From Parashewanella hymeniacidonis (GTDB lineage Bacteria > Pseudomonadota > Gammaproteobacteria > Enterobacterales > Shewanellaceae), in contig NZ_JAFEUN010000001.1 of assembly GCF_016900895.1 (NCBI RefSeq), positions 1 through 64,000 on the forward strand: a stretch of DNA of 64,000 nucleotides, written 5' to 3'. Below are positions 1 to 9,078 of this stretch, one piece after another. Numbering within the stretch: the stretch's first letter is position 1; the number at the start of each line of letters is the position of its first letter. The translations under genes were made by a program, and so were the position numbers. Under the pieces are notes generated by a model that was not told the origin of the DNA, did no database searches, and was given only the letters and a program-made list of their open reading frames with translations.

Positions 1-165
1 TTGGTTAACTAACTTCCAAGGCGCTTCTATACCAAGGCCAAGCATTAGAACTTGATTACCATCCATGTATTTACTTCTTAAATTATTGACTACAAAAACT
101 AGATTTATTATCTCAAAAACAAACCCATTAAATCCACACTAAACGACGAAGAGCCCTTATTAATT

Positions 166-447
166 GTGCTTGGTATCAGTAGTTTTTATGCTGGATATAC
201 CAAGAAGTTCTTCAATGAAGATTTATATATTTATCAGTCTATGGGCGTAAACTTACCTGGTGAGCCTGACAATGTTTTCAAGTATTGGAGACACATTACT
301 CGTCCAGAAGAAAGAGAGAACAAAAGCATTGAGATGAACACAATATATGACCCTAAGGGAGTCGAGACGATTAATTTTAAAGGTGAATCTTTTTTAAAAG
401 CTGAAAAGAATGGTAATCGTTATTTTTGGCTTGATGGAAGAAGATAA
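166..447 (+). CDS. Orphan ORF, possibly a gene fragment
   Basis: I do not recognise this 93-residue product. The only start is a GTG at 166 with no clear ribosome binding site. The frame stays open upstream to a TAG at 100-102, so the true N-terminus may be missing or altered. The product is soluble and rich in charged and aromatic residues (for example SFYAGYTKKFF and YFWLDGRR), with no membrane segment or signal peptide. Its stop abuts the GTG of a small membrane ORF, which suggests coupled translation. It could be the remnant of a longer gene. Confidence 0.35.
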   Translation: MLGISSFYAGYTKKFFNEDLYIYQSMGVNLPGEPDNVFKYWRHITRPEERENKSIEMNTIYDPKGVETINFKGESFLKAEKNGNRYFWLDGRR

Positions 448-561
448 GTGCCTAGATTGACGAACATTTGGCTTGAACTCCTAGGGGTATTTCTATTCGC
501 TTCAGGCATTATGGGCTTTATTTTAGAAAGAAGGCTTTTTACAGCAAAGTACCACGGATAA
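448..561 (+). CDS. Small single-span membrane protein (37 aa), hypothetical
   Basis: The GTG start follows directly on the TAA of the preceding ORF (TAAGTG), so it could be translated by coupling. The 37-residue product has one hydrophobic stretch (LLGVFLFASGIMGFIL, about residues 11-26) followed by a basic tail (ERRLFTAKYHG). That pattern fits a single-pass inner-membrane peptide with a cytoplasmic C-terminus. No family is recognised. It may be the end of a degraded gene rather than a functional peptide. Confidence 0.3.
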   Translation: MPRLTNIWLELLGVFLFASGIMGFILERRLFTAKYHG

Positions 562-937
562 AACTTCTCATCATTCCTTATAGCGAATAGGAATATAAGT
601 CTAATAAAAATAAGATGTTATGCAACTTTTTTATCTTTTTTATTACATTTTTAAAAACAAAATTAATCCTTGTTCATCTTTGCAATTTTTTGAGGAAATA
701 ATAATCAACTTCCAGTAGTCTTCTGCGCGAGCAGTGTGAGCTCGATCGCAGAATGTTAGTTTTTGGGGTTTTAGGATGCTTAAAGTCTCAAACACTAACA
801 TTTTCACTTCTTTCACATGCTTCTAAAGTATTCCGGACCCTCACTTTAGTTTTCCAATGGACTTTAAATTTGTATATCTAATTTGAATATAGATTAGGTA
901 ATAACCTTATTTGTACCGACAAATGAAGGAGTTTTGA
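562..937. other. 376-bp leader of the cox operon
   Basis: No gene is visible. The segment is AT-rich and holds a bulged inverted repeat with a CRP-like core at 721-753. A short inverted repeat, TTTGT-ACCG-ACAAA, at 910-923 lies just upstream of the coxB ribosome binding site (AAGGAG, 926-931). The latter could be a small operator or a hairpin that affects initiation. I cannot place the promoter with confidence. Confidence 0.5.
721..753 (+). promoter_or_regulatory. Candidate CRP-type site in an inverted repeat
   Basis: TTCTGCGCGAGC (721-732) pairs with GCTCG-AT-CGCAGAA (740-753) apart from a 2-nt bulge. Within it, TGTGA-N6-TCGCA (735-750) differs from the CRP consensus TGTGA-N6-TCACA at one base. 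It lies about 190 bp before coxB, the first gene of the oxidase operon. Cyclic AMP control of oxidases occurs in relatives, so the assignment is plausible, but it rests on the motif alone. Confidence 0.4.
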
Positions 938-2059
938 GTGAATAAAAAGTGGTACTCGTTGTTAGCTATTTTTTTCTCATCTTCCATATTTGCTGAAACT
1001 ACACAACTGAATATGACGACAGGTGTCACAGGCGTTAGCCATGACATTTATAAGCTTCATATGACCATTTTTTACATATGTTGTGCAATTGGCGTAGGTG
1101 TATTTGGTGTGATGATTTATGCAATGCTAAATCATCGAAAGTCAAAAGGTCATAAAGCGGCAAACTTTCATGAAAGTACGAAAGTTGAGTTAGCCTGGAC
1201 AATTATTCCATTTTTTATCTTAGTCTTAATGGCGATACCTGCCACTAAAACCTTGGTAACGATGGATGACACCAGTAATGCTGATTTAACGGTGAAAATT
1301 ACAGGTTCTCAATGGAAGTGGCACTATGACTACTTTAATAAAGGTGTCGGCTTTTACAGTATTCTTAAAACGCCTCAAGATCAGATAAATAACAAAAAGC
1401 CCAAAGGTAAGCATTACTTACTTGAGGTAGATAAGCCTTTGGTTTTACCTACAAACCGAAAAATTCGATTTCTCGTGACTTCAGAAGATGTTATCCACTC
1501 ATGGTGGGTGCCTGCGTTTGCTATTCAAAAAGATGCTAACCCAGGCTTCATTAATGAAGCATGGACCAGAATTGATAAAGAAGGAACCTATCGTGGTCAA
1601 TGCGCACAATTGTGCGGAAAAGGGCATGGATTTATGCCTATTGTCGTTAAAGCAGTATCAGGGGAGAAGTTCGATGAATGGCTTAAGGCTCAGAAGACGG
1701 CTGAATCTCAGGCGGCACAAGCAGCAAAGGCATCATTGTCTAAAACGCTTACTAAAGCGCAGCTGATGAAAGAAGGGGCGGATGTTTATACCGCGCATTG
1801 CGCAGTATGTCATCAGCCAAATGGAATGGGCCTACCAGGTGTATTTCCTGCTCTGAAAGGCAGTAAGACCGCTACAGGCCCTGTACATAACCATATCCAT
1901 ACCGTGAAATTTGGTCGCCCAGGTACTGCAATGCAAGCCTTTGGTAAGCAACTAACGGACGAGCAGATTGCTGCAGCAATTACCTATGAACGGAATTCAT
2001 GGGGTAACAATATGGGTGATGCCGTACAAGCGGCTGATATCCATAAAGTACAGAAGTAA
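938..2059 (+). CDS. coxB: Cytochrome c oxidase subunit II with fused cytochrome c (caa3-type)
   Basis: Subunit II takes electrons from cytochrome c and passes them through CuA to subunit I. The 373-residue product has a signal peptide (residues 1-19, ending SSSIFA), two membrane spans (about 43-64 and 85-105) and a cupredoxin domain. CuA ligands are visible: H187 in VIHSWW, then C222, C226, H230 and M233 in GQCAQLCGKGHGFM. A C-terminal cytochrome c domain carries CAVCH (residues 288-292). The GTG start follows AAGGAG. It is the first gene of the operon, 9 bp before coxA. The fused heme domain marks the caa3 type. Confidence 0.96.
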   Translation: MNKKWYSLLAIFFSSSIFAETTQLNMTTGVTGVSHDIYKLHMTIFYICCAIGVGVFGVMIYAMLNHRKSKGHKAANFHESTKVELAWTIIPFFILVLMAIPATKTLVTMDDTSNADLTVKITGSQWKWHYDYFNKGVGFYSILKTPQDQINNKKPKGKHYLLEVDKPLVLPTNRKIRFLVTSEDVIHSWWVPAFAIQKDANPGFINEAWTRIDKEGTYRGQCAQLCGKGHGFMPIVVKAVSGEKFDEWLKAQKTAESQAAQAAKASLSKTLTKAQLMKEGADVYTAHCAVCHQPNGMGLPGVFPALKGSKTATGPVHNHIHTVKFGRPGTAMQAFGKQLTDEQIAAAITYERNSWGNNMGDAVQAADIHKVQK

Positions 2060-2068
2060 GGGGCTGCT

Positions 2069-3685
2069 ATGACGACACTTAATCCACAAATAAATGAAAC
2101 CATTAACTCTTCATCGCATGAGCATGATGAGCATCATTCGCATCAACCTAAAAAAGGCATCATGCGTTGGTTTTTGACGACTAACCATAAAGACATCGGT
2201 ACGCTATATCTATGGTTCAGTTTCATCATGTTCTTGATTGGCGGCACAATGGCTATGCTGATCAGGGTAGAACTATTTGAACCTGGTAAGGTGATTTTAG
2301 AACCTAATCTCTTCAATGAAATGACGACGATTCATGGGCTAATCATGGTGTTTGGCGCTGTAATGCCAGCCTTTACTGGATTGGCGAACTGGCTCATTCC
2401 AATGATGATTGGTGCGCCGGATATGGCATTGCCGAGGATGAATAACTGGAGTTTCTGGATTCTGCCTTTCGCATTTGCCATTCTGCTGAGTACCATTTTT
2501 ATGCCGGGTGGTGGTCCGAACTTTGGTTGGACTTTCTATGCACCGCTTTCCACCAAATACAGCGGTGACAGTACTGCTTTATTTGTGTTTTCTATTCATA
2601 TTATGGGGATAAGTTCAATCATGGGGGCAATGAACGTCATTGTAACCATATTCAACTTACGTGCTCCGGGTATGAGCTGGATGAAGTTACCGTTGTTCGT
2701 TTGGACATGGTTGATTACAGCGTTCTTATTGATTGCGGTGATGCCTGTTTTAGCCGGCGTTGTGACCATGGTACTTACCGATAAGTTCTTCGGTACGAGT
2801 TTCTTTGATGCTGCTGGTGGTGGCGATCCGGTGATGTTCCAGCATATTTTCTGGTTCTTTGGGCATCCCGAAGTTTACATTATGATTTTACCGGCTTTTG
2901 GGGTGATTTCATCGATCATTCCGGCATTCAGCCGTAAAAAATTGTTTGGCTATTCTTCAATGGTTTATGCGACAAGTAGCATTGCGGTCTTATCGTTCAT
3001 TGTGTGGGGGCATCATATGTTTACCACAGGTATGCCATTGTTTTCTGAACTTTTCTTTATGTATTGCACCATGATCATTGCAATACCGACCGGGGTTAAA
3101 GTCTTTAACTGGGTAGCGACCATGTGGCGTGGCTCACTTTCTTTTGAGCCACCCATGTTGTTCGCCATTGCGTTTGTTATTTTGTTTACTATTGGTGGTT
3201 TCTCTGGATTGATGTTAGCGATTACCCCTGCTGATTTTCAATATCACAACACGTATTTTGTGGTTGCTCACTTCCACTATGTGTTGGTAACAGGGGCGGT
3301 GTTCTCGATCATGGCAGCTGCATATTATTGGTTACCAAAGTGGACCGGAAATATGTACAGCTTCACCTTAGCAAAATGGCATTTCTGGTGCTCCGTGATA
3401 TCGGTAAACGTTTTGTTCTTCCCGATGCACTTCTTAGGGTTAGCGGGAATGCCAAGACGTATCCCTGATTATGCATTGCAGTTTGCGAATTTAAATAAGG
3501 TTGTTTCCATAGGTGGCTTTGCCTTTGGTTTATCTCAGTTACTGTTCCTAGCGCTTGTGATCAAGTGCATAAGAGGCGGAGAAAAAGCACCCGCTAAACC
3601 TTGGGATGGAGCAGAGGGTTTAGAATGGACATTACCAAGCCCAGCACCATATCACTCATTCACAACGCCACCAGAGGTCGAATAA
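2069..3685 (+). CDS. coxA: Cytochrome c oxidase subunit I
   Basis: This is the catalytic subunit of the heme-copper oxidase. It binds heme a and the heme a3/CuB site, reduces O2 and pumps protons. At 538 residues it has the family's usual length, with about 12 membrane spans. Signature segments are visible: TIHGLIMVF (low-spin heme ligand), HPEVYIMILP (CuB His and the cross-linked Tyr), WGHHMF (two CuB His) and HFHYVLVTG (heme ligands near the C-terminus). The N-terminus is His-rich (HEHDEHHSHQ), which is unusual and could bind metal. It is followed after 1 bp by ctaG. Confidence 0.97.
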   Translation: MTTLNPQINETINSSSHEHDEHHSHQPKKGIMRWFLTTNHKDIGTLYLWFSFIMFLIGGTMAMLIRVELFEPGKVILEPNLFNEMTTIHGLIMVFGAVMPAFTGLANWLIPMMIGAPDMALPRMNNWSFWILPFAFAILLSTIFMPGGGPNFGWTFYAPLSTKYSGDSTALFVFSIHIMGISSIMGAMNVIVTIFNLRAPGMSWMKLPLFVWTWLITAFLLIAVMPVLAGVVTMVLTDKFFGTSFFDAAGGGDPVMFQHIFWFFGHPEVYIMILPAFGVISSIIPAFSRKKLFGYSSMVYATSSIAVLSFIVWGHHMFTTGMPLFSELFFMYCTMIIAIPTGVKVFNWVATMWRGSLSFEPPMLFAIAFVILFTIGGFSGLMLAITPADFQYHNTYFVVAHFHYVLVTGAVFSIMAAAYYWLPKWTGNMYSFTLAKWHFWCSVISVNVLFFPMHFLGLAGMPRRIPDYALQFANLNKVVSIGGFAFGLSQLLFLALVIKCIRGGEKAPAKPWDGAEGLEWTLPSPAPYHSFTTPPEVE

Positions 3686-3686
3686 T

Positions 3687-4310
3687 ATGACCTCAAAGAT
3701 GAGCCCCAACAAAAAACTGATGATTTATTTGATCTTTGGTGCGATTGGTATGTTTGGGTTTGGCTTTGCTTTGGTGCCTCTTTATAACGTGATGTGCAAA
3801 CAACTTGGTATCAACGGCCACAGTTCTAACTTACCTGAGAAATACGAGAAAGAACTGGTTGTTGATAAAAGCAGAAACATCAACGTTGAGTTTATGGCTC
3901 AAGTAAGTCCCGGTGTTCCCTATGATTTTACCGCAGTAACTAAAACGTTAACGGTACATCCTGGCGAGCTTGAGCATGCGAAGTTTTACGCTAAAAACAA
4001 TTCAGACAAGTTAATTATTTCTCAAGCAATTCCTTCGATATCGCCTGGACAAGGCTCGTTGTACTTCCATAAAACGGAGTGTTTTTGTTTTACTCAACAA
4101 CCATTGCAAGGGCACACAAAAGAAGACTTACCCGTCGTCTTCTTTATTGATCCTGCATTACCAAAAGACATTCACACCATTACATTATCTTACACCTTGT
4201 ACGACGTTACAAAAGAGGTGTTAAAGAATAGCCCTGAATATGCAGACCCAAATTTTATTAAGTCACATCAAGGCAGTCATAAAGTTCCAGAATCAGAATA
4301 TAAAAGCTAG
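3687..4310 (+). CDS. ctaG: Cytochrome c oxidase assembly protein CtaG (Cox11)
   Basis: Cox11/CtaG delivers copper to the CuB site of subunit I. The 207-residue product has one N-terminal membrane anchor (about residues 11-33) and an extracytoplasmic immunoglobulin-like domain. The copper-binding motif ECFCF (C132 and C134) is present, preceded by the conserved YFHKT. The start lies 1 bp after coxA and the stop 6-9 bp before coxC, so translation is tightly coupled. Length and motifs are typical of the family. Confidence 0.96.
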   Translation: MTSKMSPNKKLMIYLIFGAIGMFGFGFALVPLYNVMCKQLGINGHSSNLPEKYEKELVVDKSRNINVEFMAQVSPGVPYDFTAVTKTLTVHPGELEHAKFYAKNNSDKLIISQAIPSISPGQGSLYFHKTECFCFTQQPLQGHTKEDLPVVFFIDPALPKDIHTITLSYTLYDVTKEVLKNSPEYADPNFIKSHQGSHKVPESEYKS

Positions 4311-4319
4311 GAGTATTTG

Positions 4320-5192
4320 ATGAGTGCACATGCAAAGTATTATGTTCCTGAACAAAGCCATTGGCCGATTATTGGTGCAATGGGTTTATTTTTAATTGCA
4401 TTTGGCGCAGGACATTTTGTTATTGGTTTGGATAAGCATACTCCCAATAACGGTATCTACTTATTGGTTGCAGGTATTTTTACCATTCTATTTATGCTCA
4501 CAGGCTGGTTCAGGCATGTGATTCATGAGTCCATGAGTGGCTTATACTCTGAGCAAATGGATGTTTCTTTTCGTCAGGGAATGAGTTGGTTTATTTTCTC
4601 TGAAGTCATGTTTTTCGGTGTGTTTTTTGGTGCTCTATTCTTCGTGAGAATGTTCTCTGTTCCTTGGCTTGGTGGGGCCGATGGCAGCATGACACATCAA
4701 GTATTATGGCCAACATTTCATGCTCAATGGCCACTAACTACGACACCAAAAGGAACAACAACGAAAGCGATGCCTTGGTTAGGTGTTCCTCTGGTTAATA
4801 CCATTATTCTGTTGACCTCTTCCATTACATTACATTTTGCACATGTCAGTTTGGAGCAAAAAAAGCGAAAGGTATTGGCTATTTGTTTAGGCTGCACCAT
4901 TTTATTAGGTATGAGCTTTTTATTCTTTCAGGCGAAAGAGTATATCCATGCTTACACCGAAATAGGGCTCACGCTTCAATCTGGCGTTTATGGCAATACT
5001 TTCTTTATGTTGACAGGCTTCCATGGATTGCATGTCACGCTCGGAACTATTTTCCTCATCGTGTTGTTTTGTCGAGTATTAAAAGGACACTTCACTCCTG
5101 AACAGCATTTTGCTTTTCAAGCCGGAAGTTGGTATTGGCACTTTGTGGACGTCGTCTGGTTATGTTTGTTTGTTTTTGTATATGTGCTCTGA
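4320..5192 (+). CDS. coxC: Cytochrome c oxidase subunit III
   Basis: This is the third core subunit, a seven-span membrane protein that stabilises the oxidase and its oxygen path. I chose ATG 4320 over the preceding in-frame TTG at 4317; a GGAG lies upstream at 4310-4313. The 290-residue product shows conserved FFMLTGFHGLHV and WYWHFVDVVWL near the C-terminus and SEVMFFGVFF in the middle. An extra loop between spans (about residues 115-155, rich in Thr and Pro) is common in proteobacterial versions. The end overlaps the SURF1 start by 11 bp. Confidence 0.96.
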   Translation: MSAHAKYYVPEQSHWPIIGAMGLFLIAFGAGHFVIGLDKHTPNNGIYLLVAGIFTILFMLTGWFRHVIHESMSGLYSEQMDVSFRQGMSWFIFSEVMFFGVFFGALFFVRMFSVPWLGGADGSMTHQVLWPTFHAQWPLTTTPKGTTTKAMPWLGVPLVNTIILLTSSITLHFAHVSLEQKKRKVLAICLGCTILLGMSFLFFQAKEYIHAYTEIGLTLQSGVYGNTFFMLTGFHGLHVTLGTIFLIVLFCRVLKGHFTPEQHFAFQAGSWYWHFVDVVWLCLFVFVYVL

Positions 5193-5961
5193 CGTTAGTG
5201 CAATTGTAAAACGGAATCATTGGCAGGGATGCGTTAAATCGTTTATAGGCTATGTATTGTTCATTGGCCTATTTTGCATATTAGTAAGGTTAGGTTTTTG
5301 GCAATTATCGAGAGGCCATGAGCGACAACAGCTTGAACAAGCTTATTACACTCGTCAGCAACAAACCGTTGGTTTTAATCAACTCATACAAAATAAAGAC
5401 CCAAAAACACTCACTGGAAGTAAAACAAAAGTACAACTAAATATCACGCAAACCCCTTTGATTTTTCTAGATAATCAGAGTGTTAAAGGAAAAGTAGGTT
5501 ACTTGGTCTATCAGCTGATGCAGGTATCACCAAAACAACCATGGTTGCTTGTCGAGTTAGGCTTTATCACGGCGTACGCTGATCGAAATCGATTACCAAA
5601 GATTCAAAAAATAAATAAGCAAGAGGTTTTCTTGGGGCGTGTTTACCATACTTCAAAAAACCCGTTTAGCCACAAGTTATTGCCTGAAAAGGGTAATCCT
5701 TTACGTATTCAAAATTTAAATTATCAGCAACTCAGTCAATTGCTTGGGCATCAAGTTTTTGATTTTGCATTACAGCCGCAACGAGTTATTTATTCGGCGG
5801 ATGGCAGGCAATTGTTAAAACCTTGGCGGCCAATAACGATGTCATCAACTAAGAATTTTGGTTATGCGGCTCAGTGGTTTGCAATGGCAACAGTGCTGGT
5901 CGTAATTGGTTTATTTACAGTAATTAGGAGACGCAAAGTTGGAATTAGCAAGAAAAAATAA
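5182..5961 (+). CDS. SURF1 family cytochrome oxidase assembly protein
   Basis: SURF1/Shy1 proteins assist heme a insertion into subunit I. I place the start at ATG 5182, inside the end of coxC; the frame is open further upstream, but that part only mirrors coxC. The 259-residue product has the family topology: an N-terminal span ending in RLGFWQLSRGHER, a periplasmic domain (about 40-225) with the conserved LVELGF, and a C-terminal span after AAQWFAMA. It overlaps both neighbours, so it is translated as part of the operon. Confidence 0.92.
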   Translation: MCSDVSAIVKRNHWQGCVKSFIGYVLFIGLFCILVRLGFWQLSRGHERQQLEQAYYTRQQQTVGFNQLIQNKDPKTLTGSKTKVQLNITQTPLIFLDNQSVKGKVGYLVYQLMQVSPKQPWLLVELGFITAYADRNRLPKIQKINKQEVFLGRVYHTSKNPFSHKLLPEKGNPLRIQNLNYQQLSQLLGHQVFDFALQPQRVIYSADGRQLLKPWRPITMSSTKNFGYAAQWFAMATVLVVIGLFTVIRRRKVGISKKK

Positions 5962-6484
5962 TTCCCGAGTGTTGTTAGTTTTGGCTTTGGTATTTATCGC
6001 ACCTGTTGTTTTAGCAAAACTGTTTTTGGCTATGCATTGGTATCAAACTGGAGTAACCAACAAAGGGCAGTTACTGCCCGACTCGATGACTTACCAAAGT
6101 CTTAAGATGAAAAATCCTGCGCCTCATCATTGGCAAGTTATATATATGATGCCAGATGAATGCACGCAAAAGTGTCAGCAGCAACTCTTTGTTCTCAACC
6201 AGAGTTACTTGGCGCTGGGCAAAGACAAAAATCGAGTAACGCCGGTCGTTTTACATCAGCAAGGTACAGATGCTTTGGCTATGAGTCAGTACAAGTTTAC
6301 ACAAGCTGTTGCCAGCAAAATGATAGTTAAACAGATGGATAGGCAACAGATGATAGTGGTCGATCCGCTAGGGAAACTCGTTACCCGTTATGATTTGATG
6401 CCAAGCAAGAATGAGCAAGTGATGCAGGGGCGTGCGTTACTCAATGATTTACACAAAATGTTGAAACTATCGAGGGTTGGATAA
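5939..6484 (+). CDS. Cox-operon membrane-anchored protein with Sco-like CxxxC motif
   Basis: The product has 181 residues. The TTG start has an AGGAG at 5926-5930, 8 bp upstream, and lies inside the end of SURF1. An N-terminal span (about residues 10-30) anchors an extracytoplasmic domain. MPDECTQKCQQQLF near residue 70 gives a C-x3-C pair placed much as in Sco/thioredoxin folds, and MIVVDPLGKLVTRYD resembles the late strands of such folds. Position in the oxidase operon, between SURF1 and ctaA, suggests a role in copper or redox assembly. Similar unnamed proteins occupy this place in related operons. The function is inference. Confidence 0.75.
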   Translation: MELARKNNSRVLLVLALVFIAPVVLAKLFLAMHWYQTGVTNKGQLLPDSMTYQSLKMKNPAPHHWQVIYMMPDECTQKCQQQLFVLNQSYLALGKDKNRVTPVVLHQQGTDALAMSQYKFTQAVASKMIVKQMDRQQMIVVDPLGKLVTRYDLMPSKNEQVMQGRALLNDLHKMLKLSRVG

Positions 6485-7473
6485 TGCGGTTTGCTTGGTT
6501 TATAAGAGCTGCCATATTGCTTGCTTTTGTTGTGATCTTGATGGGCGCCTATACTCGGCTATCGAATGCGGGGTTGGGTTGCCCAGATTGGCCTGGTTGT
6601 TATGGACAAGTCACTGTACCAAGTCAGCCGAGCGTGATTAAACAAGCTGAAGCAAAGTTTAATGGTCAAATTGTTAAACCTGCGAAAGCGTGGTTAGAGA
6701 TGATCCATCGCTATCTCGCAGGCACTTTGGGCACCTTGATACTTGCTATTTTAATTTATCTTTGGGCGAGTAAAGCAGCCTCTAAAAAATTAGCCCTGCT
6801 ACTTACTGTAATAGTAGTATTTCAAGCCGCATTAGGGATGTGGACGGTGACGATGAAGCTGATGCCAATAGTGGTGATGTCTCATCTTCTGGGTGGTTAT
6901 GCCGTCATTGCATTATTGCTATTGATTTATCTCGTTCAATGGCAAAAAACATCACCGAATAATGGCTTCGCAGGGAAAATCGGCTCAAGTATACAAGTAC
7001 ATGCATTATTAGCTTTAGTTGCATTGATCATTCAGATTATTCTTGGTGGCTGGACGTCAACAAACTATGCCGCACTCTCTTGTACATCATTACCGATTTG
7101 CCAAGGGAACTGGTTTCAACATTTACAATTCGCTCAAGCATTTAATCCTTTTCAAGGACAACATCAAACCTATGAGTTTGGAGTACTCAGTGCAAGTGCT
7201 CGCACGACGATTCACGTGTGTCACCGCATATGGGCAATGGTTACTAGCATAATGCTACTGACTTTAGCTTATCGACTGTGGCAGTTAGATATCTTAAATA
7301 GCAGGGTGATGGCAGTGGTATTAACCCTGTTCTTATTACTGCAAGTATCACTGGGTATGAGCAATATATTATTTCAATTACCACTTCCGGTTGCCGTTGC
7401 TCATAACGGCGGAGCCGTATTATTACTATTAACTATGGTGTGTATTAACTTTAAGCTTAGGAGTGCATCGTGA
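6484..7473 (+). CDS. ctaA: Heme A synthase (COX15/CtaA)
   Basis: CtaA oxidises heme O to heme A for the oxidase. The 329-residue product has about eight spans with conserved [20 protein letters not shown], the [12 protein letters not shown] motif and heme-ligand His residues in [24 protein letters not shown] and VAHNGGA. It starts at ATG 6484, which overlaps the stop of the preceding gene (TAATG). It ends overlapping the GTG of ctaB. Synthesis of heme A from heme O thus follows in order with ctaB. Confidence 0.95.
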   Translation: MRFAWFIRAAILLAFVVILMGAYTRLSNAGLGCPDWPGCYGQVTVPSQPSVIKQAEAKFNGQIVKPAKAWLEMIHRYLAGTLGTLILAILIYLWASKAASKKLALLLTVIVVFQAALGMWTVTMKLMPIVVMSHLLGGYAVIALLLLIYLVQWQKTSPNNGFAGKIGSSIQVHALLALVALIIQIILGGWTSTNYAALSCTSLPICQGNWFQHLQFAQAFNPFQGQHQTYEFGVLSASARTTIHVCHRIWAMVTSIMLLTLAYRLWQLDILNSRVMAVVLTLFLLLQVSLGMSNILFQLPLPVAVAHNGGAVLLLLTMVCINFKLRSAS

Positions 7474-8360
7474 GTAAAGAGATTACCTTAACCCCTCCAG
7501 TTTCTTTTGCTTGGCGTGATTACCTTGAAATGACCAAGCCTAAGGTTGTCGCACTAATGTTACTTACCGTGGTGGTAGGTATGTGTTTATCGGTAGAGGG
7601 AGCACTGCCAGTACAAGCATTAGTCCTTGGCTTGACTGGTATTGCGTTGATGTCTGCATCAGCAGCAACGTTTAACCATGTCATTGATAGAAAAACCGAT
7701 GCTGTTATGGGACGGACCCGTGGACGTCCTTTGCCAAATCACAGAATTTCAGCAGTAAAAGCCACTATCTTTGCCTTTGCCATTGGTATATTGGGCTTTG
7801 TCATCTTATTTGAATGGGTCAATACATTAACTGCTTGGTTAACCTTCTTTAGTTTAATTGGTTATGCCGTGATTTATACCATGTACCTTAAACGAGCGAC
7901 GTCACAAAATATTGTGATCGGTGGCCTTGCTGGTGCTATGCCGCCGTTATTGGGCTGGACGGCTGTTACTAACCATTTAGATAACAACGCTTTCCTTCTT
8001 GTGATGATTATTTTTCTATGGACGCCACCGCATTTCTGGGCGCTTTCGATTGCTAAGAAGGAAGAATACGCTAAAGCCGATATTCCAGTTTTACCTGTAA
8101 CGCACGGTGATGCCTTCACTAAAACATATATTCTGTTGTATACCGTGCTTTTAGGGCTAGCTTGCTTAATGCCTGTGGCGGTTGGTATGTCAGGTGATAT
8201 CTATCTAATAGGCGCCTCTATTCTTAGTGCTCTATTTTTCTATCAAGCATGGCTATTAAAGTATTCACCGACTAAAGAGAGAGCTATGAAAGTGTTCACT
8301 TTTTCAATTTATCACTTGATGCTGTTATTCGTGTTATTGCTGGTGGATCACTATATTTAA
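7470..8360 (+). CDS. ctaB: Protoheme IX farnesyltransferase (heme O synthase)
   Basis: CtaB/CyoE joins farnesyl diphosphate to heme B to make heme O, the substrate of CtaA. The 296-residue product has nine predicted spans with the prenyltransferase motif [21 protein letters not shown] split over two conserved parts (NxxxDxxxD and RTRxRP) and a second YTMYLKR region. The GTG start overlaps the ctaA stop (GTGA). Length and motifs match the family. It is followed by a short spacer and the SCO gene. Confidence 0.96.
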   Translation: MSKEITLTPPVSFAWRDYLEMTKPKVVALMLLTVVVGMCLSVEGALPVQALVLGLTGIALMSASAATFNHVIDRKTDAVMGRTRGRPLPNHRISAVKATIFAFAIGILGFVILFEWVNTLTAWLTFFSLIGYAVIYTMYLKRATSQNIVIGGLAGAMPPLLGWTAVTNHLDNNAFLLVMIIFLWTPPHFWALSIAKKEEYAKADIPVLPVTHGDAFTKTYILLYTVLLGLACLMPVAVGMSGDIYLIGASILSALFFYQAWLLKYSPTKERAMKVFTFSIYHLMLLFVLLLVDHYI

Positions 8361-8384
8361 GTCTAAGTTAGGAGGTACTCTGCT

Positions 8385-9011
8385 GTGAAAAAGTCATTAT
8401 TAATTGCATTTGCTTTTGTTATCTTTGCAAGTTTTGGTGGTTATGCGTCATATTACTATCAACATCGACCTTTGCATTTGTTGACTACTGCCGAATATCC
8501 TAATAAGACACCTGTCATTCCTTTTAAGCTGACAGATCAGTACGGTCATAAATTTGATAACTCAAACCTAAAAGGAAAGTGGACACTGTTTTTTGTTGGG
8601 TACACATCTTGTCCAGATATTTGCCCAACAGCAATGACTAAACTGGCTGCGGCTTATCCTAAGTTAATTAAAGATAACCCCTTTCAAGTTGTGTTTATTT
8701 CTGTGGATCCGAACCGAGATACACCCGATAAGCTCAAGCAATATACTTCGTTCTTCAATAAAAAGTTTATTGCTGTCACTGGAGAGCAAAAGCAATTGTT
8801 GCCTTTAACTCGAAATTTAGGGATGGCTTATTCGTTAATTGGCGAAGGGAAAAACTATCAAATTACTCATAGTGCTACGATGACGTTAGTCTCGCCACAA
8901 GGTGAAAAAATTGCCATTGTAAAACCTCAGATAGCACCAGGAAAAGTACCACAAATTAAAAATAAAGAAATGGTAGCTGATGTGGAGCAGTTAATGAGTC
9001 GGTACAGCTGA
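8385..9011 (+). CDS. SCO1/SenC family copper chaperone
   Basis: Sco proteins load the CuA site of subunit II or act as thiol reductants there. The 208-residue product has an N-terminal anchor (residues 3-23), a thioredoxin fold and the copper-binding C-x3-C in SCPDICPTAM, with the partner His in ITHSATMTLVSP. The GTG start has a strong GGAGG at 8371-8375. It is the last gene of the oxidase operon and is followed by a hairpin. Together with ctaG it completes the copper-assembly set. Confidence 0.95.
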   Translation: MKKSLLIAFAFVIFASFGGYASYYYQHRPLHLLTTAEYPNKTPVIPFKLTDQYGHKFDNSNLKGKWTLFFVGYTSCPDICPTAMTKLAAAYPKLIKDNPFQVVFISVDPNRDTPDKLKQYTSFFNKKFIAVTGEQKQLLPLTRNLGMAYSLIGEGKNYQITHSATMTLVSPQGEKIAIVKPQIAPGKVPQIKNKEMVADVEQLMSRYS

Positions 9012-9039
9012 TTCAGCTTGAATGACGGGGTGCGAGATA

Positions 9040-9069
9040 AACAATGCCGCTTGAGTCAGCGGCATTGTT
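9040..9069. terminator. Hairpin terminator between the cox operon and the DUF3718 gene
   Basis: A 12-bp perfect stem, AACAATGCCGCT (9040-9051) with AGCGGCATTGTT (9058-9069) and a 6-nt loop, lies between convergent genes. The T-rich stretch is short on both strands, so termination strength is uncertain. It could serve both directions. Confidence 0.7.
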
Positions 9070-9078
9070 GGAATTTCG

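Noticed and set aside
5110-5181. Longer SURF1 N-terminus from 5110
   Set aside because: That segment lies inside the conserved end of coxC in another frame; ATG 5182 gives the normal SURF1 length.
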